7,308 bases of DNA from an uncultured Porphyromonadaceae bacterium (GCA_900552325.1 URZG01000110.1:1-7308); one strand, 5' to 3'. Positions 1 through 6,417 are shown, counted from the stretch's first letter. Numbers and translations: made by a program. The notes: generated from the sequence alone by a model not told the origin.

Positions 1-42
1 CCTACGAAGGTGACTGCTGTTGACAATCAAATAAGTAATTAA
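1..42 (+). CDS. Possible C-terminal tail of an upstream gene (partial)
   Basis: Frame 1 is open from the window edge for 13 codons and ends with TAA at 40-42, reading PTKVTAVDNQISN. Frames 2 and 3 on this strand stop sooner, by position 23. The next gene starts 17 bases later, so an upstream gene in the same direction ending here is plausible. Thirteen residues are too few to recognise a family or to prove coding. Confidence 0.25.
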   Translation, partial: PTKVTAVDNQISN

Positions 43-59
43 CGTAAGCATTTTTCAGT

Positions 60-443
60 TTGGGAACTTTTTTTCTCATACTCTTTCTGATTTTTATTTT
101 CTACTTTGTCGTACGCCCCGTGTACCGCATCTGGAGCGCGGTGAAGCGTGCGCAGAAGCAGCAGAAAGACTTCATAAATTCCATGTTCGGCGCCCGTGGC
201 GTCGATGACCCTCCCGCCGATCCCGAGGCTGCCGCCGATGAACGCGCGCGCCGCCGCGGAGGCTGGAGCGCCCCGCGCCGCAAACGCAAGAAAATCGACC
301 CGGAGGTGGGCGAGTTCGTGAAATTCAAGGAGACGGAGGTGACCGTTGAGGGAACCTCCTCCGACACCGCCTCGAAAGCCTCTTTCACAGCTGAGGAGCA
401 GATTACCGACGTTACCTGGGAAGATCTTCCCCCTGAGAAATAA
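60..443 (+). CDS. DUF4834 family small membrane-anchored protein
   Basis: This 127-residue protein has a single hydrophobic helix at its very N-terminus (about residues 2-18, rich in F, L and I), then a basic juxtamembrane stretch (RPVYRIWSAVKRAQKQQ), a middle rich in charged residues, Ala and Arg, and an acidic tail. This is the usual build of the Bacteroidetes DUF4834 family: an inner-membrane anchor with a short disordered cytoplasmic tail. No biochemical role is established and no catalytic motif is visible. The start must be TTG at 60, because in-frame stops at 36-38 and 45-47 lie just upstream and no ATG lies between them and the hydrophobic segment. It precedes a DUF2461 gene in the same direction with a 63-bp gap, a pairing I associate from memory with Bacteroidales genomes. 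Family assignment is fairly secure, function unknown. Confidence 0.75.
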   Translation: MGTFFLILFLIFIFYFVVRPVYRIWSAVKRAQKQQKDFINSMFGARGVDDPPADPEAAADERARRRGGWSAPRRKRKKIDPEVGEFVKFKETEVTVEGTSSDTASKASFTAEEQITDVTWEDLPPEK

Positions 444-444
444 C

Positions 445-467
445 GCGTCCGGCAACGCTCCGGGCGC
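445..467 (+). terminator. Small GC hairpin between the DUF4834 and DUF2461 genes
   Basis: Bases 445-452 (GCGTCCGG) pair with 460-467 (CCGGGCGC), giving eight pairs including one G-U and a 7-base loop. It starts just after the DUF4834 stop. There is no T-run after it, so it could be a weak terminator, an mRNA processing or stability element, or chance in GC-rich sequence. Confidence 0.25.
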
Positions 468-506
468 TCCGGAATTCCCCCTCTTCCATATCTTATACTC
501 TCCCGC

Positions 507-1211
507 ATGAAACCGAAATCATATATCCCCGAATTATACTCATTTCTCGAGGAGCTGGGGCGCCGTCAGGACCGCGAATGGTTCCGCGCCAACCGGCAGC
601 GCTATGACGATCTGCGCGCACTCTGGCTCGCCGATATCGACTGCCTGATAGCCCTCATAGGAGAATGGTGGCCTGAAATAAAGCGGATGACCGCCAAAGG
701 GGCGGCTTACCGCATATACCGCGACACAAGGTTTTCGCCCGACAAATCGCCGTTCAAATCATATTTCTCGGCCGGATTCTCGCGCTACGGCCGCTCATCG
801 TCGGCGGCGCATCTGCCCGGACTGTACCTGCAGATGGGGCCCGGACGTTTTGCCGAGAGCGTCGACTCCGGTCTTTACGGCGGTGTGTGGCAGCCATCGT
901 CGGCCGATCTGAAGAAACTGCGCCGTGCCATTGTCGACAATATCGAGGAGTTCGAGGAGATTATCAATGCCCCGGAGATGCAGCGTGTCTATCCTGAATG
1001 GTGCGGCGAGCGGCTCAAGACAATACCCAAGGGGTACGACCGTAATCATCCGCAGGCCGAGCTGCTGCGCCTCAAGGAGTACGGCCGTTTCCTCCCCGCC
1101 GATATGGAGTATTTCAACGACCCACGGTGGCCGGAGAAGGTCGCCGACGATTTCCGGCCTCTTCTCCCGCTGCTGAACTTCTTCACCTACTCCCTTGAGG
1201 AGGAGGTGTGA
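507..1211 (+). CDS. DUF2461 domain-containing protein (TIGR02453 family)
   Basis: The protein is 234 residues, a full-length match to the DUF2461/TIGR02453 family, whose members are typically about 220-230 residues. Family signatures are visible in order: an N-terminal FLxxL...REWF motif (residues 13-26), the highly conserved block RIYRDTRFSPDKSPFK (69-84) followed by a phenylalanine-rich strand, the PGLYLQM region, and the block IPKGYDRNHPQAELLRLKEYG (about 173-193). There is no signal peptide or membrane segment, so it should be cytoplasmic. The family is widespread but its activity is not established, and I do not infer one. ATG at 507 is the only sensible start: the REWF block begins only about 20 residues in. 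A TATCTTAT sequence at 489-496 partly resembles the Bacteroidales -7 element, so a separate promoter is possible but weak. The gene ends 6 bp from the stop of the convergent glycosyltransferase. Confidence 0.88.
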   Translation: MKPKSYIPELYSFLEELGRRQDREWFRANRQRYDDLRALWLADIDCLIALIGEWWPEIKRMTAKGAAYRIYRDTRFSPDKSPFKSYFSAGFSRYGRSSSAAHLPGLYLQMGPGRFAESVDSGLYGGVWQPSSADLKKLRRAIVDNIEEFEEIINAPEMQRVYPEWCGERLKTIPKGYDRNHPQAELLRLKEYGRFLPADMEYFNDPRWPEKVADDFRPLLPLLNFFTYSLEEEV

Positions 1212-1217
1212 GTGGGA

Positions 1218-2333
1218 TCAGAGTGTGCGGTAGAGAGTGGCCAGAGAACTGCGCACGGCGTCGGGAAGGAAAGGTGCCGCACGGCGCAGCGAGGTTGTGC
1301 CGTGGGTGGCGATTAGCGCCGGATTCGCTATGTATGCGTCAATGGCGGCGGCGAGCGCCTCGCGGTTGCCCGGCGCGAAGATGAAACCGTTCACACCGTT
1401 CTCCACGATTTCCGGGATACCCCCCACGTTCGATGCGATCGCCGGCATGGCGCGCGCCATCCCTTCGAGAATACACACCGGCATCCCTTCGATGTAGGAG
1501 GGGAGTACTATCGCGTCACTGTTGCGCAGCAGGGCGTTTTTCGCATCGCCCGACACCCACCCGTGGAACGTTACCATATCGCCTACGCCGAGCAGGTTCA
1601 CGCTCGTGCGCAGCTGATCCATCGCGGGGCCGTCCCCTCCGATAGCCAGTGAGAGCTTGCCGCGCCACCGCGAGGCGTTGGCCGCGATTGTCTCCACCAG
1701 GTCGAAAATCCCTTTTTTCTCGTTGATGCTTCCTAAGAAAAGCAACCTCAGGGATGCGGGACGGGAGTCTGAAGCCATGTTGTCGGGATAAGTATGTATG
1801 TCCGTGCCTGCGGGAGCCTCAACCACATTGTTTACGATCTCCACCCGTGGCAGATTCAGCTCCGAGGTGAAAAAACGGCGCCAGTAGTCCGACAGCACCA
1901 CTACGGCCGAACACCTGCGCAGCACTTTGGCCATGCGCCCGCGCCCGTAACGCAGCGAGTATTCGGCCATCATTCCACCGTGGGAATGATAGACTACTTT
2001 GAATCCGAGCGCCGAACCCCATTTGATAATCAGTGATTTGCGTAACCACGACTTACCGCTGCCTCCCTGTATGTGGAGTATGTCGGTCTTGCCGAGCAGA
2101 CGCAATACCGGCAGTCTCACAAGAAGTGCGGCCATCCTCACGGCGCTACCGGCAGGGCCGAGACGGCTGTTGGTGGCGATATGCCGGAACGACGGCAGCA
2201 TCGCCCTGTAGGACTTCATGACGGAGGTTATCCCCCCCTCGCGGTGCAGCGACGGGCCGATATGCACCACGCGACGGAACACTTCTGCATCGGTCCGGCC
2301 GGGATAGTTGTCGGTCTTGCGGTTTGGTTTCAT
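1218..2333 (-). CDS. GT4-type (GT-B fold) glycosyltransferase
   Basis: This encodes a 371-residue retaining glycosyltransferase of the GT4/GT1 superfamily, which moves a sugar from a nucleotide-sugar donor to a growing glycan, probably in cell-envelope or exopolysaccharide synthesis. The N-terminal acceptor domain opens with VVHIGPSLHREGGI (glycine-rich loop at 33-35) and includes a YHSHGG stretch. The C-terminal donor domain carries the FLGSINEKKG motif (lysines 206-207), GGDGP, and the diagnostic E-x7-E pair in EGMPVCILE (Glu282 and Glu290). It has no membrane helix. I chose ATG at 2333. A TTG at 2351 would add six residues, but a TAACTTTG promoter element (2346-2339) sits between the two and would lie inside the longer version. 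The substrate cannot be deduced and no other glycan genes are visible. It is convergent with the DUF2461 gene; its upstream side abuts the direct repeat at the island edge. Confidence 0.88.
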   Translation of the reverse strand: MKPNRKTDNYPGRTDAEVFRRVVHIGPSLHREGGITSVMKSYRAMLPSFRHIATNSRLGPAGSAVRMAALLVRLPVLRLLGKTDILHIQGGSGKSWLRKSLIIKWGSALGFKVVYHSHGGMMAEYSLRYGRGRMAKVLRRCSAVVVLSDYWRRFFTSELNLPRVEIVNNVVEAPAGTDIHTYPDNMASDSRPASLRLLFLGSINEKKGIFDLVETIAANASRWRGKLSLAIGGDGPAMDQLRTSVNLLGVGDMVTFHGWVSGDAKNALLRNSDAIVLPSYIEGMPVCILEGMARAMPAIASNVGGIPEIVENGVNGFIFAPGNREALAAAIDAYIANPALIATHGTTSLRRAAPFLPDAVRSSLATLYRTL

Positions 2334-2338
2334 AACTG

Positions 2339-2346
2339 CAAAGTTA
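2339..2346 (-). promoter_or_regulatory. Bacteroidales -7 element (TAACTTTG) of the glycosyltransferase gene
   Basis: Read on the minus strand, TAACTTTG matches the Bacteroidales -7 consensus TAnnTTTG exactly and ends 5 bases before the ATG at 2333. That predicts a very short or absent 5' untranslated region. No TTTG stands at the expected -33 distance; the nearest CAAA on the plus strand (2356-2359) leaves only 9 bases. Confidence 0.5.
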
Positions 2347-2355
2347 CGCAATTTT

Positions 2356-2394
2356 CAAAGATCAGCGGCTCCCGGCAGAGGGTTTCTGCACGGG
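2356..2394 (+). repeat. Left copy of the 39-bp direct repeat flanking the AT-rich island
   Basis: Bases 2356-2389 are identical to 6418-6451 (34 of 34). After one mismatch (A2390 against G6452) the match continues for four more bases to 2394. The copy begins CAAAGATCAGCGGCTCCCGG. It keeps the inner stem GCAGA/TCTGC (2375-2379 with 2385-2389) and CCCG/CGGG, but the outer arm present in the right copy is missing. It lies 23 bp upstream of the glycosyltransferase start codon. Confidence 0.9.
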
Positions 2395-2447
2395 GATAAT
2401 TGGAAATATAGTGCGTGTGTCATTTTGTAGAAATCTCTAAAAAAAAA

Positions 2448-2479
2448 TTTGCAAGAATCGGGAAAGATTTCTAAATTTG
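2448..2479 (+). promoter_or_regulatory. Bacteroidales promoter (TTTG / TAAATTTG) driving the island
   Basis: A -33 TTTG (2448-2451) and a -7 TAAATTTG (2472-2479) are separated by 20 bases, an excellent match to the Bacteroidales sigma-ABfr consensus TTTG-N19-21-TAnnTTTG. Transcription should begin near 2483-2487, rightward, into the structured RNA. Both elements lie within a 10-bp direct repeat AAATTTGCAA (2445-2454 and 2473-2482). An 8-bp inverted repeat, AGAAATCT (2429-2436) and AGATTTCT (2465-2472), straddles the -33 box and touches the -7 box, so it is an operator candidate. I see no comparable promoter between the RNA and the HEPN gene. Confidence 0.65.
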
Positions 2480-2547
2480 CAACCGTAGACCGCAACGCAG
2501 AAGCCCGGTCGGGGTTCGAGCGGTGGGATGCGGACATAACGAAAAGC

Positions 2548-2788
2548 GTTTACTGCGCTCTTTCTTGACTCGTTGAAACTTCGCAACTTTCAGAATTCGT
2601 CAAGAATGAAGCAAACAGTAGATGCCAATGTGGATATGTATATTCTACCAACGGTAAGCACGTGAGTGTAAGCTATTGGTATTTTTACACATATTCTGCG
2701 TGAGGCTTCTGCAGGTTTGCTCGTTCAACGAATTCGGGCAAGCGAAGGCCTCAGCGAGTGGAACGAGCAACAAGTACGGCTCTCACGC
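2548..2788 (+). ncRNA. Structured non-coding RNA or long 5' leader upstream of the HEPN gene
   Basis: This stretch contains many long complementary segments. Hairpin 1: 2551-2555/2616-2620, 2557-2560 with 2608-2612, 2562-2569/2599-2606 (8 bp), tip 2574-2578/2588-2592. Hairpin 2: GTGTAA/TTACAC (2666-2671/2685-2690); its loop holds TTGGTA (2676-2681), complementary to TACCAA at 2646-2651, a likely pseudoknot. Domain 3 is closed by GCGTGAG/CTCACGC (2698-2704/2782-2788) and contains a perfect 10-bp stem (2717-2726/2761-2770), crossed by GGCTTC/GAAGGCC (2704-2709/2744-2750), a second possible pseudoknot. A strong promoter lies upstream and a T-rich run follows. I do not recognise a known class: tmRNA, RNase P, SRP and 6S hallmarks are absent. 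It could be an independent RNA or a regulatory leader for the genes downstream. Ends are approximate; the transcript may begin near 2485. Confidence 0.55.
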
Positions 2789-2800
2789 TTTTTATTTTTA
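2698..2800 (+). terminator. Possible intrinsic terminator or attenuator at the end of the structured RNA
   Basis: The 7-bp stem GCGTGAG/CTCACGC (2698-2704/2782-2788) is followed directly by a T-rich tract (2789-2799, interrupted by one A). The stem closes a large, itself folded domain rather than a small loop, so it is not a textbook terminator. An identical CGTGAG at 2661-2666 can compete for the same CTCACG partner, which would allow an attenuation-type switch. Confidence 0.4.
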
Positions 2801-2842
2801 ACCAATCGCCGATGTAGAGCGCCCTGAGGCTTATGATTGATA

Positions 2843-3517
2843 ATGACAATAGCAAAAGGTCGCACCGACTGTGAATCTGAGCGTGAAATAATCGTTCAGG
2901 GTTTCAATGACTTGCTTAGGGTGCTTAAGGAAGCCAAAAAGCAAACGGAAGAACATGCCAAGGCTGCTCTGTATGACATTATTAATGATAATAGATTGTC
3001 AGAGGAAGAGCGAAGGACTCAAATGAAACCATTCAATGATCTGCTATCTGAACAAGAAGAATCAGATATAAGGATTCGCCGCACCATATTAATAGGACTG
3101 TTCGCATTTTGTGAACTGTCTTTAAAAAATATCTGCGGATATTATAAGATAGATGTTGGTGCCACAGATGACCCAAAGACTCCAAATAATAAGAGGGTCA
3201 AAAAAGGTAAGAGGACTTGTGTAAATGATTATATAAACGCTATATTCCGTTTAGGACGGCCTGACGTAGTGGAACTTATAATTACTGAAATTAAGGAGTT
3301 GCGAAATTATATGGTACATGGAAGTGCTGATGAAAAAAGACGAAGTATAATCGACAAGCTCGTAGATTCGCATCCTGAATTTTGCATCGCAAAAAATTGT
3401 GGGGATTATCATATAAGTTCATACAATGGTCTCGATAGTATCCTTAGGAATATCTACGATAGCTTAGAGATTGCCGAAACAACCATAAAAACAATAGCCG
3501 AATCAATCAAATCTTAA
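2843..3517 (+). CDS. HEPN-domain protein, putative RNase
   Basis: This 224-residue cytoplasmic protein is predicted to be almost all alpha-helical. Near the C-terminal third it carries ELRNYMVHG, with Arg154-Asn155-(3 residues)-His159. This is the Rx4H motif, with a polar residue after Arg, that forms the active site of many HEPN ribonucleases in toxin-antitoxin, abortive-infection and CRISPR-associated proteins. The preceding helix RRTILIGLFAFCELSLKNICGYY resembles the core helix of RiboL-PSP/MAE_28990-like HEPN families; that sub-family placement is tentative. The N-terminal 75 residues are charged and may form a coiled coil. I chose ATG at 2843; a TTG at 2837 would add two residues. There is no strong Shine-Dalgarno sequence, as is usual in Bacteroidetes. 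It follows the structured RNA by about 50 bp, lacks its own evident promoter, and lies 5 bp before the surface-protein gene, so the two are probably cotranscribed. Target RNA and any antitoxin are unknown. Confidence 0.65.
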   Translation: MTIAKGRTDCESEREIIVQGFNDLLRVLKEAKKQTEEHAKAALYDIINDNRLSEEERRTQMKPFNDLLSEQEESDIRIRRTILIGLFAFCELSLKNICGYYKIDVGATDDPKTPNNKRVKKGKRTCVNDYINAIFRLGRPDVVELIITEIKELRNYMVHGSADEKRRSIIDKLVDSHPEFCIAKNCGDYHISSYNGLDSILRNIYDSLEIAETTIKTIAESIKS

Positions 3518-3522
3518 AAAAT

Positions 3523-6288
3523 ATGAAGTACTTACTAACATTTATTCTGCTTATGTGCAGCTATGTACTGTGCGGAGCGCAAGCAACAACGCTGATTGTT
3601 GACAACCAAACTCCAGGTTGGCTGTCAAGCAAAATCAACTATGGAGACCAACAAACCGTCGAAAACCTCAAGGTTACGGGGTATCTGAATGCCGATGATT
3701 TAAAGTTTATTGGCACACTGATACAGACTCATTCCTTATCAGGCATGGTTGATTTGGAAGATTGCCAAATCATCAATCAAGAAGGTGTCATAAGCAATAT
3801 GCTTGATAAGAATGCGTTTTCTTTTGGTTGGCAGGCAAACCGTCCTGAAGGATATTGTATCAGGCATCTAAAGTTACCTATTAAGCTCATTCACTCCAAA
3901 GAGTGTCTTACGAAAGACTATTTAATAATTGATACCCTAACTGCTGGTGGAGCCAGTATGCCGATAATCAATAAGGAGAGTTTCTCATATCATAATCGTA
4001 ATATAAAGCACTTAATATTACGAGAGGGTGTGACAACAATTGAGGATTATGCATGTGACAATAATGTAGAGATTGAAACGGTTAGCTGTCCAGAATCTAT
4101 GGAATTTATTGGAACCGGTGCATTTCGCGAGTGCAGCGCCTTGAGTTTAATAAATCTGCCAGATAATATCACTGAAATTCAACAGTTAGCTTTTGAAAAA
4201 TCATCATTTGTCCCCGATACCCTTAAATTGCCAGAATCTTTAGAGGTTTATTATACTAATTCTTTCTCTTTAAAAAATGGACAAGTAATAGAACTAGGGA
4301 GCAATGTTAGTAAATTTGACAATGAATCTTGGGCCCTTACAAAGAATACAGCAGTGACATATATAATTAATCGAGTAGTACCTCCCACTTTTAACAAGGG
4401 AGCTAAGGAGAACTGGTACCAACCATCTTATAGTGATGGCAAGGAACTTTCCGGTTGTACATTGTATGTTCCCAAAAACGGGTACTCGATGTATGTAGAT
4501 CCGGAATATAACTCTGTTGGTCCCGGAGGAACTTGGTCTGGGTGGAGCAATCCATATTCGCACGCAAAAGTAAAAACAATCTATATTCCTGTTATAAACA
4601 TTTCACTTAATCATTCTTCATGTAGCCTTAATGTCGGCAATACTATTAATCTTATGGCTGACGTTCAACCAAATGATGCTGATAATAAGGATATTGTCTG
4701 GCAATCAAACAATGCTAGTATCGCCAGTGTCAATAATGATGGACTGGTTTCAGCATTATCGTGCGGTAATGCTATAATTACCGCGTTTAGTAAAGAGAAT
4801 GCGAGTATTAAAGCGGCTTGTGAAATAACTGTACACCAACCACTTCAGTCGATTTCTTTGACACCAACAAACATCAGACTGAAAGCTGGTGAGATGTACG
4901 AAGGTCTTTCAATAAGTTATAATCCAGCAACAGCAGATAATAAACATGTTACGTGGCAATCATCCAATCCTTCAATCGCGACAGTTGACAGTAATGGTAA
5001 AATCACTGCGATAACAGGTGGCGAAGTGAAAATCATTGTGAAATCTGAAGAGAACCACGCTATTAAGGCAGAATGTATTGTTTCGGTTATCCAACCTGTT
5101 ACTGGGATATCAATCAATAAATCTGTCATAGAACTTATAGAAGAAGAATTCGAACAGCTCATAGCGACCATAACACCTGACAATGCTTCTGATAAGGAAA
5201 TAAATTGGACAAGTTCGGATATTAGCGTTGCTATGGTTTCTCCTGATGGTACGGTATATGCGATAAAGCCTGGCCAAGCTACCATTATGGCAACAACAGC
5301 TGATGGCGGTTTTGTTGCGTTGTGTAAGATCAAGGTTAAGGCAAGAGAGGTTATTGCAACTTCAATCCAAATATCTCCATCTTCGAAAACAGTAGCAATA
5401 GGTGAGACCATTAAGTTAAACGCATTGCTCGAACCAGAGAATGTAACAAATGCTAATTTAAGTTGGACTTCTTCAAATCCTAATATCGCAACTGTTGATG
5501 TAAACGGGTTGGTTAAAGCGATTGCAGAAGGAAAAACTCAGATAATCGCGACAACGACCGACGGCAGCAATCTCTCAGCAATTTGCGAAATAATGGTTGA
5601 AAAGCAATTCATCGGCATTTCACAAATTCAGATTACGCCATCTAATGCAAAAATAGCTATAGGCAAAACATTGCAACTGAATGCAATTATTGCTCCCAGC
5701 GATGCAACATCAACAAATATCTTATGGTCATCTACTAATACCTCGGTCGCAAAAGTATCGCAAAACGGACAAGTTGATGCCATTGCAGAGGGAGAAGCGA
5801 TTATTATTGCATCAACACAAGATGGGTCAAATCTATCAGCTGCTTGTGTAATATCTGTATATCAAGAGAATGTTCTTATTTCGGATATTATTCTTAATCC
5901 TGCGCATATAGAAGGTCTGGAAAATGAATCGGTTACGATTAATGCAGTTGTAATTCCTGATAATGCTACCAATAAGCGACTTAAGTGGAGTTCATCAAAT
6001 GAAAGTGTCGCAGTGGTAAACGATGGTGTTGTCAATCTTATAAAAGGAGGATCAGCCATAATTTGCGCCGAGGCTTTAGATGGATCTAATATCAAATCAG
6101 AATGTACAATTATAGTTTCAGAAGCTGTCGGGATTGAATCTATAATCGAAGATAAAAATACTTATGTCAAAATCTTTAACTTAAAAGGATTCCTTGTATA
6201 TGAAGGAATCTTCGCAGAAGCAAAGATAAAATCCGGCATATATATTGTACTTTGTCAAGGAAAATGTTTTAAGACTAAAGTTGATTAA
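3523..6288 (+). CDS. Secreted BspA-like leucine-rich / six-Big_2-repeat protein with C-terminal sorting-like domain
   Basis: The protein is 921 residues. Residues 1-21 form a signal peptide (hydrophobic core LLTFILLMCSYVL, likely cut after AQA); the cysteines do not make a proper lipobox. Residues 22-100 match the N-terminal region of Bacteroidales BspA-like proteins (NQTPGWLSSKINYGDQQTV). About 160-270 hold degenerate LRR_5 repeats, such as LREGVTTIEDYAC and IGTGAFRECSALSLINLPDNI. Six Big_2 immunoglobulin-like repeats follow at about 357-439, 440-524, 525-607, 608-695, 696-782 and 783-868. Each has the W-[QTS]-S-[SN]-[ND] strand, the G-x-V/I-x-A-I strand and a final Cys near its C-terminus. 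Residues 869-921 resemble a type IX secretion C-terminal domain (VKIFNLKGFLVYEG...IKSGIYIVLCQGK). It is thus probably exported and surface-attached, acting in adhesion or ligand binding; the ligand is unknown. It is AT-rich and lies 5 bp after the HEPN gene. Confidence 0.85.
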   Translation: MKYLLTFILLMCSYVLCGAQATTLIVDNQTPGWLSSKINYGDQQTVENLKVTGYLNADDLKFIGTLIQTHSLSGMVDLEDCQIINQEGVISNMLDKNAFSFGWQANRPEGYCIRHLKLPIKLIHSKECLTKDYLIIDTLTAGGASMPIINKESFSYHNRNIKHLILREGVTTIEDYACDNNVEIETVSCPESMEFIGTGAFRECSALSLINLPDNITEIQQLAFEKSSFVPDTLKLPESLEVYYTNSFSLKNGQVIELGSNVSKFDNESWALTKNTAVTYIINRVVPPTFNKGAKENWYQPSYSDGKELSGCTLYVPKNGYSMYVDPEYNSVGPGGTWSGWSNPYSHAKVKTIYIPVINISLNHSSCSLNVGNTINLMADVQPNDADNKDIVWQSNNASIASVNNDGLVSALSCGNAIITAFSKENASIKAACEITVHQPLQSISLTPTNIRLKAGEMYEGLSISYNPATADNKHVTWQSSNPSIATVDSNGKITAITGGEVKIIVKSEENHAIKAECIVSVIQPVTGISINKSVIELIEEEFEQLIATITPDNASDKEINWTSSDISVAMVSPDGTVYAIKPGQATIMATTADGGFVALCKIKVKAREVIATSIQISPSSKTVAIGETIKLNALLEPENVTNANLSWTSSNPNIATVDVNGLVKAIAEGKTQIIATTTDGSNLSAICEIMVEKQFIGISQIQITPSNAKIAIGKTLQLNAIIAPSDATSTNILWSSTNTSVAKVSQNGQVDAIAEGEAIIIASTQDGSNLSAACVISVYQENVLISDIILNPAHIEGLENESVTINAVVIPDNATNKRLKWSSSNESVAVVNDGVVNLIKGGSAIICAEALDGSNIKSECTIIVSEAVGIESIIEDKNTYVKIFNLKGFLVYEGIFAEAKIKSGIYIVLCQGKCFKTKVD

Positions 6289-6305
6289 AATAAATCAACC
6301 AAGTG

Positions 6306-6342
6306 AATGGGAGCCGCAGATGATTATACTGTGGCTCCCATT
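6306..6342 (+). terminator. Hairpin terminator after the surface-protein gene
   Basis: Bases 6306-6319 pair with 6329-6342: AATGGGAGCC/GGCTCCCATT is a perfect 10-bp stem, extended by GCAG/CTGT with one G-U, closing a 9-base loop. It begins 17 bp after the stop at 6288. A strong T-run does not follow, so termination efficiency is uncertain. It lies inside the right repeat boundary and probably closes the island's transcription unit. Confidence 0.6.
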
Positions 6343-6417
6343 GCATTATCTGATTCTTAAACTATATCTTAACAGTATGTTCACACGTCCAAACGTGACG
6401 TTCTTCCCGCTTCCCGG

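Larger units (their letters stand above)
2356..6417. mobile_element. Candidate horizontally acquired cargo island bounded by direct repeats
   Basis: The segment between the two repeat copies is much more AT-rich than the GC-rich genes on both sides, with coding full of AT-ending codons (AAT, ATA, TTA, ACA) that are rare in the flanks. It holds one rightward unit: promoter, structured RNA, HEPN protein, large secreted protein and closing hairpin. No integrase, transposase, relaxase or phage gene is present, so if it moved, the machinery acted in trans or the exchange went through homologous recombination. Boundaries are set by the direct repeats; which copy belongs to the original site is inferred from the intact hairpin on the right. 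Confidence 0.55.

Noticed and set aside
101..508. Minus-strand open frame opposite the DUF4834 gene.
   Set aside because: Arg/Ser/Gly-rich composition typical of an antisense frame in GC-rich coding sequence; the plus-strand protein has a clear membrane anchor and family fit.
2486..2540. Possible tRNA or tRNA fragment because of a GGTTCGAG string.
   Set aside because: The flanking bases do not form a T-arm, and no D-arm, anticodon arm or acceptor stem can be drawn.
2606..2665. Short frame ATG to TGA coding 19 residues (MKQTVDANVDMYILPTVST) inside the structured RNA.
   Set aside because: The start codon lies within the 3' arm of a long hairpin, there is no ribosome-binding signal, and pairing explains the sequence better. 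A regulatory leader peptide is not excluded.
2400..2840. CRISPR array or phase-variable invertible promoter.
   Set aside because: No regularly spaced repeats are present, and the inverted repeats are local RNA-like stems rather than a pair flanking the promoter at a distance suited to inversion.
3523..3585. Lipoprotein signal, because of cysteines at residues 12 and 17.
   Set aside because: Neither cysteine is preceded by Gly, Ala or Ser at -1 as a lipobox needs; an ordinary signal-peptidase site after AQA fits better.
4917..5411. Minus-strand open frame of 164 codons within the Big_2 region.
   Set aside because: It is antisense to a repeat-bearing gene with unmistakable Big_2 domains; its hydrophobic look comes from reverse-reading Ser/Thr/Asn-rich codons.
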